A stretch of 64,000 bases of DNA from Mesostigma viride (Eukaryota; Streptophyta; Mesostigmatophyceae; Mesostigmatales; Mesostigmataceae): the NCBI GenBank assembly GCA_009746045.1, contig RPFO01000079.1, positions 5,918,733-5,982,732 of the forward strand, written 5' to 3'. Positions 44,967 to 56,709 of the stretch are shown here, piece by piece. Below the pieces are notes generated by a model. The model worked only from the letters and a program-made list of their open reading frames with translations. It was not told where the DNA came from and made no database searches. The translations under genes were made by a program, and so were the position numbers. Positions within the stretch are counted from its first letter, which is position 1. Every line of letters begins with the position of its first letter.

Positions 44967-45451
44967 AGTTAGTCTCCATGCTTTGCTGCAGACTAAGTCT
45001 CAAAGGCATTGTGAATACAACGTATGAATAAGCCTTGTAAACCTACGTTGGTATGTGAATATAAATACCACGTGGGCTATACAGATAGGAATGCTAGTCG
45101 AGTCGCATACGTTTCCCTAGATAGGTACTTTGGGTACTGGGGTACGTGACAGATGTCAGTACCCAGCATACTCATTGTCCTGTCATTAATTGGACGGTAC
45201 TAGAGTATCCTAGATAGGGACCGTACTGCAGCGTGCATTGATCTGTGATCACACGATGCAGTGACTGGACTGCGACCTGTCATCGTGCGGCCTCGGGCCA
45301 ACGGTCTGCACCCAACGGTCACTGGCGGCGCAGCAAGTGAGAGGAACGTTGATAAAGGGTAAACCTATTTTCTAATGAACCAAGCAATTCATTGCTCTCA
45401 GCACTCTGTGTTCTCAAGCATTCTGTTACGTCGTGCTTTCGTATTCTAACT
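44967..45451 (+). repeat. Element G 5' LTR
   Basis: AGTTAGTCTCC...TATTCTAACT. TATAAATA at 45060-45067 is a likely TATA box. Confidence 0.92.
45060..45067 (+). promoter_or_regulatory. TATA box in element G LTR
   Basis: TATAAATA about 95 bp into the LTR, conserved in the copies at 52263 and about 60950. Confidence 0.5.
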
Positions 45452-45470
45452 TGAATTTTATCTGCTACCA

Positions 45471-47055
45471 ATGGCTATCCAGAACAAGAACGTTTCCAAG
45501 AAGCTGAACTTTAACGATGATGATGATGATGGGCGGGATCGGCGGATGCCCAAGGATAACAAACAGAAGCCGGCTGGGGATGCGGCTATTTCGAAGAAAA
45601 AGAAGAAAAACAAAAAGAACAACCATGTCTGCCAGGAGGAGGGGACGGCGGCCGCAAGGCCGACCGACCTACCCCCCTCCCCTGAGAAGCCGGAGGACGA
45701 GACGGTTCCCCCTCGGGGGACCGACTTACCCTCGACTCCGGCGGCTGCACCAGCCGAAACCACGGCTGGAGCAGCCATGGCTGCGGAGCCCTCGGCGGTC
45801 AACCCCACCGAGGCTCCCCAGTTCGGCCCTCACTTGCCGACCTTACGGGAGCTCCTGCCCCGCCAGACGGCTTCTGTGGGGCCGGATGGGGCGATCACAT
45901 TTCGCCCCGCCACGTCCGATCTTCGTGTCCCCTTCGCCCATGCAGGGGCACAATCATATCGAGCTAACGTTTGGGCGACCTTCTGCTGCCCTTCTTCGAA
46001 AGAAGAAGGAGATGGAAAGTGTAAAACTCGCACGGGTGGTGCGTAGACCCGTTGAGCCCATCGGAGGACAACAAATGTCCGATGATGAGGTCTCGGATAC
46101 TGCCAGTCTCCCCGACGGGGAGACTGAGATAACCCTCACACCAGCGCTCCTGGCGGTGGAGCAGGCTGTGCTGGTAGCCAACGAGGAACGCCGAGCGAGG
46201 CAGCGCGACCAGGAGGTCCGTCGCGAGACGGCCTTTCGGCTCGCCGCCAAGCGGCAGGAATACGAGGAGGAGGCCGCCCGTCGCCTGGCAACCCACCAGG
46301 CGATGGCGGCGGCGTACCGCGAGGCAACTCAGCGGCTACGCGACCTTCTCACCAATGCTGATTATCCGATGGAGTACTCGGATGGTCAAGACCTGGCCGA
46401 GCTTGCTCGGTCAGCCCATTTTAAAGCTATGTCCTCCCTAACCCAATCAAGGGTAACGGAGGCCATACTGGCTAAGCATGGGGTGGTGGCTGAAGCTGCC
46501 CCCCCGCTGGAAGCCACCAAGGGACCCTCTCCTCCCCCACCCTTGCAGTCTAAGGCGGGCCTTCTGGTCTTGGCCCAGGGGAAGGGCAAGGCCCAAGAAT
46601 TCAATGTCAAGGAGGCCATGATCATGGGCAACCCCCTCCCTGACATTCCTACGGATGAGGCGGCCTTTCAGGCTGCCCTCAAAGAACATGAGATTCGCAA
46701 GGAGATGAAAAGGCTCCTCAAGGAGGAGGCAGCGAGGAGAGCGGCGGCAGACACCCCTGCCCGCCCCTCCACCGCTGGGGCTGGACCTAGCGGGGTCAAC
46801 CGGACCCCCCCGGCCTCCCCCCGGGCCTCCACGGCTCCCCCTCCCCCACCACCCCAGGTTCGCCCTGTGGGTTGGGGCCCCCTCCCCACCCAGGGGGGGG
46901 TGCCAGGACCCCAGGAGGCCCTGGGGGGAAGTCCAGAGGTGCCCAGGGCACCCACCCAACCTGCTGAGGCCCCCCCAAGGGCGGGGATATACAAGAACAG
47001 CTCGCCATTCTACAGGCTCAGCTGGCCTCTTGCAAGACCAGCAGTTAACAGCTAA
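45471..47055 (+). pseudogene. Element G leader/N-terminal Gag region, frameshifted
   Basis: Starts with ATG at 45471, 20 nt after the LTR: basic N-terminus, D-rich and K-rich runs. The frame shifts near 45950 into a second frame that continues to 47055 with an acidic, E/R-rich helical region (coiled-coil-like, about 46130-46340) and a long proline-rich tail. Position and composition parallel the leader ORFs of A and B. No known domain. About 230 nt with stops separate it from the next ORF. Confidence 0.55.
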
Positions 47056-47284
47056 CCAGCTGCAAACTGTCGAGGGCCTGCGCGCCCTGATGTCCGGTAT
47101 GAGCGGGGGACCATCAACCTGGACCCCGCCGCCTCCACAGGCAACCGACGTCTTCTTGAGGGCCAACCCCCCTCCACAGGTGTGTTAACCCTCATAAAAA
47201 GGAATCCAAAATCAATATTGCTGGTTTGCCTGAGGGTCACACATTGAACAAGCCAAACAATTTGTCTTTGCTCTGGAGTATGGG

Positions 47285-48043
47285 ATGGAAGGCCTAAACC
47301 TTAGACATCAGTTTAAGGCTCTCAGGGCCTCATCCACCTTTCACCAATCATCTCCTGCAATTAGAGCATTGATTCAAACCTATCAGGAACGCACCCTGAC
47401 ACCTGAAGCAGCCATTGAACAGTGGCCTACCTTTATCACTGATCTGAAACAGCTAGTGCTTACCAATAACCACATGGAAGCAGTAGAACGTTTCAACTGG
47501 CTTGCTGCATATAAGGTGAACAAGAATAACCTCTCTGGGGATGCAAAAACATACAGGGTAATGATAGAGAAAGACCTTGAGCTTCTCAAGCTCCAACCAA
47601 GGTATCTCATCCACACCTGGCTAACAAAAGCTAATTTGCAACCTTCTGTCCTGGCTACCCTGCTTACAGGCCTCAAGTCCCTCTGGGACAACTTCAGAGC
47701 TGCCATGCTCTATATCGAGGAGGCAGTGGACCCCCTGGGTACTGGCAACCCCCAGGCCCAGGACCCCAAGGTCCAGGGTGTCCAAGGCCACAAGCGCAAG
47801 GGGGGCCAGCCAGGGGGGGCACCCAAGACCCACAAGTCCTCCCACCAAGGGGGCAGTGGCTCTCAGGGGCGTGGCAACACGTGGCACCGTGTGCCCCTGC
47901 ATGGCAACCCCAACAACAACAACAACAACAATAACAACAACAGGTCCCAGCAGGGCAATAACAACAACAGGTCCCAGCAGGGCCAAACAACAACAACAAC
48001 AGGTCCCAGCAGGGCCAACACAACAACAACGGTCCCAGCAGGG

Positions 48044-48093
<50 letters not shown>

Positions 48094-49249
48094 CCAACCT
48101 GGAAACCCTGGCATACGGTGCCTGAGGTGCTTCCAGAGGGGGCATGACAGGCCACTGCCCCAACAACGACTCCCTGCACACGACGTGGATCTCTGCCCGG
48201 GTTGCTGGCACGCACGTCATCCCCTGGGACCTCCAGGCAGCCGGTGCAACAGGCCTCGCTACCAAAAACAATGTGAGTTCTCTCACCTTGCTTACTCTGA
48301 GGATGATGATCTCATTACCATTGGGGATGGCAGCCAGGGCATAATTGATTTTGAGGCAGCAACCTTACTGTCCTCCCAACACCCTGTACTGGAACCTTAC
48401 ATAAAAGCACTAACCCCTACTGTTGACAACTCCATAGATATCAAGGAGCTTGCTCATCAGCTGCACCTAGCCATGGGTCATGAAACAGTGGCTGAGGAAC
48501 TGGCCAGACGGCTGGGGGGTAGTAGCATGGGAAAACAACTCAGGAATGCAGTAAAACTGGCTAGACAACACTGTCAAGAATGTCAGTTCAATAGCCCCAA
48601 ACCTCAAAAATGGCATACTGCAACTCCTTCCACCAATAGGGGCATGATAGTGGGGGATGTGATGCACATCAACAAAGATGTCCAACCCTACCTGATCCTA
48701 AAAGACTCATGGTCCAGGTTCACAGTAATGGAACCCCTACCTGGCATGTCTGCAGGGCAGCTACGTGTTGCACTCATGATTGCTTTACCCAGATTCTACC
48801 CAGTTGACAGAATTTTGCTTGATCAACAATTTTCTTGTCTGACTGACCTGGAAGGGTGTGAAGCAATAGAGATTGCTGGGCTGGAAGATCATGAGGGTCA
48901 GGGGGTCATTGAAAGAACCATCAGATCTGTCAAAACCCTACTAGCCAAAAATCCTTCCAAGGATGCTACTTCAGGGGTCTATTGTGACAGGGCACTCTGG
49001 TGTCATGAAATGTGCACAACCCTAAACATGAGACCTGTCTTGCATGCCAAGTGGGGTGAAGTAATCCCAGCAGGCCTGCAGGCAGGTGTATATCCCCCAG
49101 AGGTGATAGCACTGTACAACACTGCACGTGCACAAACCTCAGCAAAACTGGCAGAAAAAGATAAAACCCATCCAGGCCAGTATTCCAAAAAGGTGATCAA
49201 GTTCTCTATTACAAGGAAAACAGCTTTGGTAAGGTTGGAACTTGGCTAG
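47285..49249 (+). pseudogene. gag-pol: Element G Gag C-terminal part fused to integrase
   Basis: 654 codons open. Residues 1-155 are capsid-like helices. Poly-asparagine encoded by AAC repeats follows (47912-47945, 48040-48095). A knuckle CLRCFQRGH starts near 48117, but its last part reads correctly only in the neighbouring frame, so a local frameshift is likely. The integrase then has HLAMGH and HCQEC (zinc) and an acidic triad near D457 (GDVMHI), D513 (LDQQFSC) and E543 (VIERTI), again with 29 residues between the last two. The frame is lost at 49249. Confidence 0.85.
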
Positions 49250-51165
49250 GTCCAGTTACCATCCGTGGATTTACCAAAAACAGCAAGACCGTGGAGGTCA
49301 AGCACAATATCAATGGGAAGCGTCACAGGGTGAGCTGTCATAGAATTAAGAAGTATTATTCTCCCATGGCAGACGTGCCTGGGGAAGAGTCTTTAAGCAT
49401 GGACTCACTACTTCTATCTGGCAACTCCAGCATGCCCAGCAGTAGCCCTGAGCCACCAATTACTGCTGTTGACAGCACCACAGCACCCTCTGTGAACCCT
49501 TCCACCCTCAGTGAAGCCAGGCCCACTTCACAACCTGGGGATTGCTTAACCAGGCACGAGGTAGCTGGGTTGGAAGCATTAGCTCAGCCCCAAGGCACCA
49601 AATTGTCTGCCAACCCTCCCGCTCTGAGGTCAAGATTGGCAGTCGCCTTGCAAGCATTACACAGGTCACATAAGCAACAAGCTGCTGTGGCCGCAGGGTT
49701 GGCAAAAGTCTCAGCTGTGTGCACTAGTCAGGACCCCTGGACCCTGGCAATAGACACTCAGGCACAGGTCAGTGTGATCAGTGCACAAGCCATCCCTGGT
49801 CTTGAGATTGCACCTTCATTTTGGGCACGGGTGCAGGATTTCTCAGGCCAAAGCTCACTGGATGTAGTGGGACAAGTGATGCTCCCTATACTTGGTATTC
49901 AGACACCCTTCCAGGTGGTGGAGGGGTACTCTGGTAACACCTTGTTGGGGGAACCTTTTGTATCCTATCCTGGGGTGCTTATCTCAGCTAATGAGCTCAG
50001 TGTCACAGGGGTGGGTGCAGTTCCTCTGGACCACTTTAAAATCCCTCTCTCCAGTATTGTCCCTGGTATGGATGCTGTCATCAAGGCAGTCAACACTCAG
50101 TATGCACCAGGGGAGATCCCTGATCTGGACAAGTTAGTGCACAGCCAGTTCCTCCATCCCTCAGCCTTTGGGCTGGGTAAGTGGGACATAGCCATGCACT
50201 CACCCCACCAAATCTCCCACGTCATACAAGAATGCAAAACACAAAAAGGGTTTACCAAGTGGCTGATGGCCATTGTCCACCAAGCCAGGCAGGAATGGGT
50301 CCTGCCCAACCCCAAAAACCCTCAATACAAACCTCCTGTCACCCCTTCATGGGACGTGCCAGAGGGAGCCAAAAAGCTCAGATTAAAATTTGTTCTCAAA
50401 CAAAAACCACAAAAAGTGGGCTCCCCAATCTTCCATGCCAGACCATGTGTCACAGAATTAAAGGGGACATCCACACTGCCAAAAGGGGAAACCTACACAC
50501 CTGGGCTGCAACAAACCTCACTCAGGATCATGCTCTCCCTATTCCTCCACAACCTCAATGCAGGCCAAGACTATGTCTGCAAAGCCACTGATATTAAAAG
50601 GGCCTTCCTCAGGGGGGACCCAGAAAAGGCTGAATCTGTGTGGAAAGGGAAGGTGTACGTGGTAGACACCCCAGCTGTGTGGAAACCTTACATTGATGAG
50701 CCCCACCTTATCATCAACATTGGGGTGGAAGGGCTTGTCAGTGCCCCAAAAATTTTCAGAGACTCAGCAGAGGAAGTATTCAAAAAGCTCAAGGCCACGT
50801 ATGATGACCTGGACCCATGCTTTTTTGTTGTACCCACCCCCTCTGGACTGCTGTTCTTTGTGTGGCATGGAGATGACCAACTCATTTGTGGGCCTAGAGC
50901 TGAGGTGGAAAAATTTATTCAGCAGGTCCAGGAATCATATGAGATTGGCAAACAGGTGGAATTGAGCACAACCCCCATCCAGTTCTGTGGCATCATGTTG
51001 CAGCTGCATAGGCAGCCAGATCAGTGGGTCTGCTCTCTCTCTCCTCCTGCAGAATATATCCAAGATTGTCTAGATCTGCTGCAGACAACTACCTCCCCTT
51101 ACACATGTGTGCCACTGTTCAGGGCAAACTGGGGTGGTGGTCAGCCATCTGTGGGGCTCCCTTAG
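49250..51165 (+). pseudogene. pol: Element G protease-like and reverse transcriptase part
   Basis: The frame from 49291 gives 624 codons: end of integrase, S/P-rich linker, DTQ at about 155 and LLGEPF near 215 (protease-like), then reverse transcriptase with TDIKRAFLRGD near 432 and WHGDDQ at 50866-50880. A missing G near 51083, present in the copy at about 59758, throws the frame off, so the listed end is not natural. Confidence 0.85.
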
Positions 51166-51795
51166 CTGTCATCAGCAGGGTCACCCATGATGTTCTAGTC
51201 AAGATAAAATGCAGTCACATCAGGAAGTTGGTCAATGACTGCCCCCCCTCATCCTCCATGGCCTGAATCTGATGGAAGACATCCACATCACAGTGTCATG
51301 GACAGCTCCATGGAGAGCAGAACAATCAATCAGATGGGGGCACGGGAATCAGGGCTGTTTTTTCTCACCAACAGGTCAGATTACATGTCCCTCACTTCCT
51401 GGTACAGCAGGCTACACCGCAGAAAACCTGGCAGCAGCAACTCAGCTGAATGTCGTGCTGTGGTGTCTGCTGCATTGCATGCTCGTTCCCTGCAGCACAT
51501 GCTCACCTGGCTACAAACCCAGGCAGGCAGCACATGCAATGTCATCTCACATCTCTATACTGACAGCTATCTGTGATCAGTTTTCTAACCAAGAAATCTG
51601 TCTCTGCTGCTGTCCACACTGACCTGGATTGGGTGATCCTCAAACAGGAGGCAACCTACTTCTTCCAGCTGGCATCATGTGGAAGATGAAGAAAACCCAG
51701 CAGATGCCTTAACCAAGCTGAGGGATGCAGCTGGCCACAATACCAGCTACTCTTTGAGAATATGAATCCCTATGGTATCCGTGTCAGTGTTTGAA
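51083..51795 (+). pseudogene. Element G RNase H, decayed
   Basis: Sequence homologous to 59758-60473 but with several one- to four-base losses (near 51247, 51287, 51570, 51660). The RNase H motifs (MDSSME, SAECRAV, YTDSYS, NPADALTK) are visible only by switching frames. Confidence 0.8.
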
Positions 51796-52169
51796 TAAAT
51801 GACTGGCCATAGCTCAGTACACAAACCACCACACCCCCCTACCACAGCGATAGCTGCTGGGCGCCATAAAATTCAACACATTCGTTGTGGGGTGTGAGTG
51901 CTGGCTAGGTCAGATTTGTATCCATTTGCAGCTTGAGGACACAAGCTTTGTATCCACTTACTTAATGTGTGCTTCAGTAACTGGCCAAACCAGCCAGCTG
52001 TGTACACCTTATTTAATGTGCAATATAACACCTGGCCAGAACAGCCAGCTGTAACCAACCTGGCTCAACCAGCCATGTCTCTTTTGTACCCCTAATCAAC
52101 TTAAAAACAATAACAATAATGTTGGGGGTGCAGACCTGCATTAAGAAATAAATAATAAAACAATACTGG
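51796..52169 (+). other. Element G 3' untranslated region
   Basis: No ORF. Four near copies of CTGGCCA-A-CAGCCAGCTGT lie at 51979-52075. An A-rich stretch with GGGGGTGCAG precedes the 3' LTR. Confidence 0.5.
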
Positions 52170-52650
52170 AGTTAGTCTCCATGCTTTGCTGTAGACTAAG
52201 TCTCAAAGGCATTGTGAATACAACGTATGAATAAGCCTTGTAAACCTACGTTGGTATGTGAATATAAATACCACGTGGGCTATGCAGATAGGAATGCTAG
52301 TCGAGTCGCATACGTTTCCCTAGATAGGTACTTTGGGTACTGAGGTACGTGACAGATGTCAGTACCCAGTATACGTAGTGTCCTGTCATTGGACGGTACT
52401 AGAGTATCCTAGATAGGGACCGTACTGCAGCGTGCATTGATCTGTGATCACACGATGCAGTGACTAGACTGCGACCTGTCATCGTGCGGCCTCGGGCCAA
52501 CGGTCTGCACCCAACGGTCACTGGCGGCGCAGCCAGTGAGAGGAACGTTGATAAAGGGTAAACCTATTTTCTAATGAACCAAGCAATTCATTGCTCTCAG
52601 CACTCTGTGTTCTCAAGCATTCTGTTACGTCGTGCTTTCGTATTCTAACT
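52170..52650 (+). repeat. Element G 3' LTR
   Basis: 481 bp, followed by the duplicated ACGGT. Confidence 0.92.
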
Positions 52651-52655
52651 ACGGT

Positions 52656-54305
52656 GGCTGTGCAAGGGAGGGGGGATGGCAAGGGGCTGAATGCGACTGA
52701 GGATAGATGATGTGGGGGTGGTGGTAAAACCCAATGCACCCCATGTGAAGAGTCCTATCTCCCCTTAGAATAGCTAGGGAAGAGAACAAAATGCTAATAG
52801 CGCCTTCAGACTGAAGGAGTACTGCTAACCCTATAGGATCCATAGATTGTTATTATGTCAAGCAACAAAAATCAACAACAATCCCAGGCCCGTCATGCAG
52901 CTAAGTGGTCCATTGCCTAAAACCTGCAACTAAGAAGGTTGCACATTGTGGCGACGTAACCCTCCCTGACTCAGGGAAGGAAAAAGTACGAGGAGACAAG
53001 TGTGCATGACAGGAGTACTGGGAACCCTGTAGGATCCACACGTGGGAAATGATGTCCATGAACGTCCACAACAACATGCATTTCAGCAAAGTGAAGTCTG
53101 CAACTAGGAAGGTTGCAAAGCATATGCTGATAGAACCCTCCCTGACTGGAAGGAAAAGTAAGGTACCCGAGCTACAACAACCAAGTGCATCATCCTGAAA
53201 CAACCACGTCGCATAGATACGTCAAAGGTAAGAAACATTAATTACCCTTGCCAAACAGGCCGACGCTTGAAGATGGACATGATGCACAAAGGAACAAGCC
53301 GGTGGAACGCCAGCGACAACCACTAAGAAAACAAAAGAGGTAAAGCATTGATGCACTTCGGCATGGACGGCCGTGAGGGCCATACACACAGGAACCAAAA
53401 GAAGCAAAAGGGACAAAATACTCATGATGGCACCAGCTATGACTAACTGTTGCAACAACTGTCACTCTAACTAATTAATCCCAACAAAGAGACAGCAACA
53501 GCCATGAGGGTATCCCTAATTGCGATGTCTAGTAGCAAATAAGACCAACATAGACAACACAGCTATTACTAGCTGCTGTCACAACTGATACAAATATTGC
53601 TAGAATATTGCAGTCACTAAAGACTACAAGGGACGATGCTACTAAAGATAGCATTTGTCACTATAGCACCTATAAGGTGAGCACAGGCAGCCATCCTGGC
53701 CCCTGCAAAGGAGGTACATGGTACAGGCAGCTAACGGCTACAACCACAGGGACACAGTGTCAACATACTGGCATGACTAGCAGCATACTACTATGGAAAT
53801 AACCAAACAACAAAAGAAAGAAGAAGGACAGGTGTGACCACCCGTGACAGAGCAGCAGCTAGCCAGACTGGCTACTACCTGCCTGTCTCCCAGATACTGG
53901 CATGACTACCAGCACCTAAAGAAAATAAAACAACCCAATGAAGGAACAGAACAAGTGTGACCACCTGTAACAGTGCAGCAGCCAACCAAAGTAGCTACTA
54001 CTGCGCGTCACCATTCGCGCATGCAACAGATATGACTTCCTGTCGTCACAGCTACGTAGTGCATCCAACAATTGTTGCCCTCCCTGTACCCTCTACACTG
54101 ATGACCCAGGTGAGAGGATGGTTGGGGCAGAAGGCAAAGGTGGTGGTGAAGGTCATAGAGTGGTACAAGTGGCTCCTAGTGACCCAGGAGTGCCGTGTGC
54201 ATAAGAATTAACTCTTCTGCCTGAACAAGAGTGGCAAGACCTGCCTCCCCCACCCGTACCCACGAATGACCTGTTCAGCGTGCTCCGAAGGTTAAGGAGC
54301 AAGCC
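52656..54305 (-). other. Element H internal sequence after G, no gene seen
   Basis: No frame longer than about 100 codons has protein-like features. Repeated at 61341-62985 with many single-base indels. Confidence 0.5.
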
Positions 54306-54309
54306 ACAG

Positions 54310-54885
54310 TGTACACTATTGCTGCTAGGGGCTACAGCCTATAAGGGCTGCCACTAAAAGAAACACTTGGGCTACAGCCTGGAAGGACTGCAAGGCTAAA
54401 TGGGCTACAGCCGGGAAGGGCTGCAACGCCAAAATGGGCTACAGCCGGGAAGGGCTGCAACGCAAAAATGGGCTACAGCCTGGAAGGGCTGCAGCACACA
54501 CACACACACACACAAAAGGGGGCTACAGCCTGTAAGGGCTGCAGCACCACAATGGGCTACAACATGTAAGGGCTGCAGCACAAAAATGGGCTACAGCCTG
54601 GAAGGGCTGCAGCATGACAAAAAGAAAAGGGGGCTACAGCCTGGAAGGGCTGCAGCATGACAAAAAGAAAAGGGGGCTACAGCCTGGAAGGGCTGCAACG
54701 CAAAAATGGTCTGCAGCCTGGAAGGGCTGCAGCACACACACACACACACCGACACAAAGGGGGCTACAGCCTGTAAGGGCTGCAGCACCACAAATGGGCT
54801 ACAGCCTGGAAGGGCTGCAGCATGACAAAAAGAAAAGGGGGCTACAGCCTGGAAGGGCTGCAACCCTAAAAGAAACACTACTGGG
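54310..54885 (-). repeat. Minisatellite in the 5' part of element H
   Basis: About 14 units of 31-50 bp built on GGGCTACAGCCTGGAAGGG followed by CTGCAGC or CTGCAAC and an A-rich or CA-repeat spacer. The units contain the self-complementary GCTGCAGC. The array is repeated at 63008-63550. Confidence 0.92.
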
Positions 54886-55036
54886 TAGGGCTGCATATAC
54901 TGATAGAAATTCAAGTCTAGGAAAAACTAAAATTTCGACAGCATTGGCCGAAGGAGCGTTCTATCATAATGAACAATCCTACTCCGGGCATACCTGTGTC
55001 TTCGACTCCCCCAGCTGACTGCCGGGTGTCGTGCCC

Positions 55037-55186
55037 ATGGACGCTGCCGAAGTAAAAGAGGTCGCCGATGATGAGGACATTCCCTCGAACACTCGCCAGC
55101 AACCCCGCCCTACTAAAAAGTCGACTAAAATTAAATTCGTGAAAAAAAAAGCTGTTCCTGACAGGAACCTGGGTCATGACCTCTAG
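55037..55186 (+). CDS. Small lysine-rich ORF in the leader of element H
   Basis: 49 codons from ATG to TAG on the strand opposite to H: acidic start (MDAAEVKEVADDED), lysine-rich end. The same ORF, including a 9-A run, is kept at 63711-63860. That is weak support, as the two copies share recent descent. No family recognised. Confidence 0.25.
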   Translation: MDAAEVKEVADDEDIPSNTRQQPRPTKKSTKIKFVKKKAVPDRNLGHDL

Positions 55187-55313
55187 AGTGTAGGTCACGA
55201 CATACGCACAATCGCAAGGTGGCAAGTCTGCGATGTGACATTACGATTGTTTTAGAAACTTATAAACAGCGCTTATTTACCTCTGCGACTCAGGTGGATT
55301 CCTCCGATACCAG
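55187..55313 (-). other. Element H 5' leader with primer binding site
   Basis: Minus-strand CTGGTATCGGAGGAATCC begins at 55313, directly after the LTR. The TGG start suggests pairing with a tRNA CCA end. The next 100 bp are noncoding. Confidence 0.65.
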
Positions 55314-56013
55314 TTTTACATCCCGGCTGACTGCCGGCTGCGAAAGATCTACACCTGATTCATAATAGACCATTATGAACAGTGGTCGCTATATTAATCT
55401 ACGCAATCCACACCATGACTAGTATGGACGATAACTAATCTAACATAATTAACCTGGCGCAGTTGACCCTGGCCGGTTCAAGCCCGAGGTGAGACAACCT
55501 CGTGGGAAGCTGCATGGGCGAAATGCCTCCCGAGGTACATGTAGCATTTACGACAGGAATTCAGGACCATGCATTTCCTAAACCCGCGGGCGTGACCCAG
55601 CCGGAAAGAGAAAGAGATTAACTCAATTCATTTCATTCATTCCGGGGGTGCCAATGGTGAACGTTCCCACACACTATTAACCTTGGCGGCTCACGGCGTT
55701 GCCAAGCAGTGCCAAGCAGCACTGCTTGGACGCATGGTCAACCGAGATCTCTAGGGCGCTACGGTTCACACGAATTGACCGTATACGACCCAAAACGACT
55801 TATACTAGGTCCACGCACATTGACATGCTGCGCACCTACAGATAAACCAAAGTACCGAAAGTACTACAAAACCACTAAATAGCAAGTACAACGCCGTATG
55901 AACCGGCTGTACGAATATGCCTAAATAGCCTAACAATGAGACTACGGCTATTTAACATTGTTGCGCCGAACTGTCCACTAAAGGAACCTAATTAAATAGG
56001 CTTGGACGCAACA
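55314..56013 (-). repeat. Element H 5' LTR
   Basis: 700 bp, matching 39916-40612 with about four differences. Confidence 0.88.
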
Positions 56014-56525
56014 CCAGCCCCGGACATGTCGACAACGTCGACCATTGACAGCATTTGCTGCAACGTGATTCAAAGCTTTCTCCTGCGTGTCGGCCTTTCA
56101 CGCCGCCACACAGCTTTGACTCAATGCTCCGCTGTAGGTCATCACTGCGAGTAGCTCTGTGGCTTCACCCAACGCTGAGCAACGGCGTGGGCCTGAGAAC
56201 GTACCCAAGTACAAACCAACCGAAATACACAAACATTTACACTCCACAACATAACGCACCGCAACCGAGATCATCCCCACTGCCTGGACAAACGGTACGG
56301 AACCAAGGTTGCCCACGGAACCAACGGTAATGGCCAGAACCCAAAATAGCCCACAGCCAGAACCTATGATCGACCCGTTGCCTGACCGTACACATACATT
56401 CCCACTGACCGCCGGCCCAGCAAATAAACCTCAGCGCGGCGCTGCCGGCTGACCTCTGGACTTAGCCAATTCCGAGCATAACCAAATTCCAATACTTTAT
56501 GTGACTGCGAGCCCACAATATAACA
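56014..56525 (-). repeat. Element E 5' LTR, outer part
   Basis: Begins with the duplicated CCAGC and ends ATATAACA. Matches 33605-34116 with few changes. Confidence 0.9.
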
Positions 56526-56709
56526 TGGCCAGGTGTCCAAAGTACGGTCTGAATAGTGCCAGGCATAGCTTACGTCTAGATCTTTCGATCCCCCCAGGTT
56601 TGACCGTTAAATTATTATTGGCGCGGCGCCTGGTTCTGCCACAAACTCAGTCCGTTAGAGTGGCGCGAGTTCAACTGGCGCCACGAAAACGGACTCAGTA
56701 CAGTTTAAG
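56526..56709 (-). repeat. Exon-like duplicated fragment, copy 2 (J2)
   Basis: Related to 8127-8310. The E target lies inside it: 33507-33525 plus 56531 onward restores the same order as copy 1. The minus-strand reading keeps KDLDVS and SDRTLDTW but has a stop soon after. Confidence 0.4.

Larger units (their letters stand above)
44967..52650 (+). mobile_element. Element G: Ty1/copia-like retrotransposon inside element H
   Basis: LTRs 44967-45451 (485 bp) and 52170-52650 (481 bp) have AGTTAG...CTAACT ends and the duplication ACGGT (44962-44966, 52651-52655). They differ at roughly nine positions. Gag and integrase are joined in one frame, so no gag stop is present. Several single-base frameshifts break the polyprotein. 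A second copy of its 3' half is at 59694-61335. Confidence 0.92.
39916..56013 (-). mobile_element. Element H: non-autonomous LTR retrotransposon inside the E 5' LTR
   Basis: LTRs 39916-40612 and 55314-56013 differ at a few positions. Target duplication is CCAGC (39911-39915, 56014-56018). Read on the minus strand it starts TGTTGCGTCC and has the primer site TGGTATCGGAGG (55301-55312) after the 5' LTR and a purine tract GGGGGGAGGAG before the 3' LTR. After removing element G the internal region is about 7 kb with no intact retroviral gene. The LTR outer end reads TTTT rather than the expected TG on the plus strand. Primer site and purine tract link it to element D. Confidence 0.87.
33521..56530 (-). 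mobile_element. Element E: copia-like retrotransposon with an open coding region, 5' LTR split by H
   Basis: The 3' LTR is 33526-34116 (591 bp). The 5' LTR is 39832-39915 plus 56019-56525, which also sums to 591 bp once element H is removed. Flanking duplication is TGGCC (33521-33525, 56526-56530). The internal region is nearly identical to element C but inverted. Gag and pol are both open, so E encodes the full set of proteins, though its promoter LTR is interrupted. Confidence 0.9.

Noticed and set aside
46447-47166. 239-codon minus-strand ORF
   Set aside because: Antisense shadow of the proline-rich part of element G; glycine/proline content mirrors the sense strand.
47621-48286. Poly-valine/cysteine minus-strand ORFs
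   Set aside because: Shadows of the AAC repeats coding for asparagine on the plus strand.
54310-54885. CRISPR array
   Set aside because: Units are directly adjacent variants with simple A-rich or CA spacers rather than unique spacers, the context is eukaryotic, and there are no cas genes.
54917-55225. 102-codon minus-strand ORF in the H leader
   Set aside because: Overlaps the plus-strand small ORF and a homopolymer (F-rich run from poly-A). It has no protein features beyond chance.
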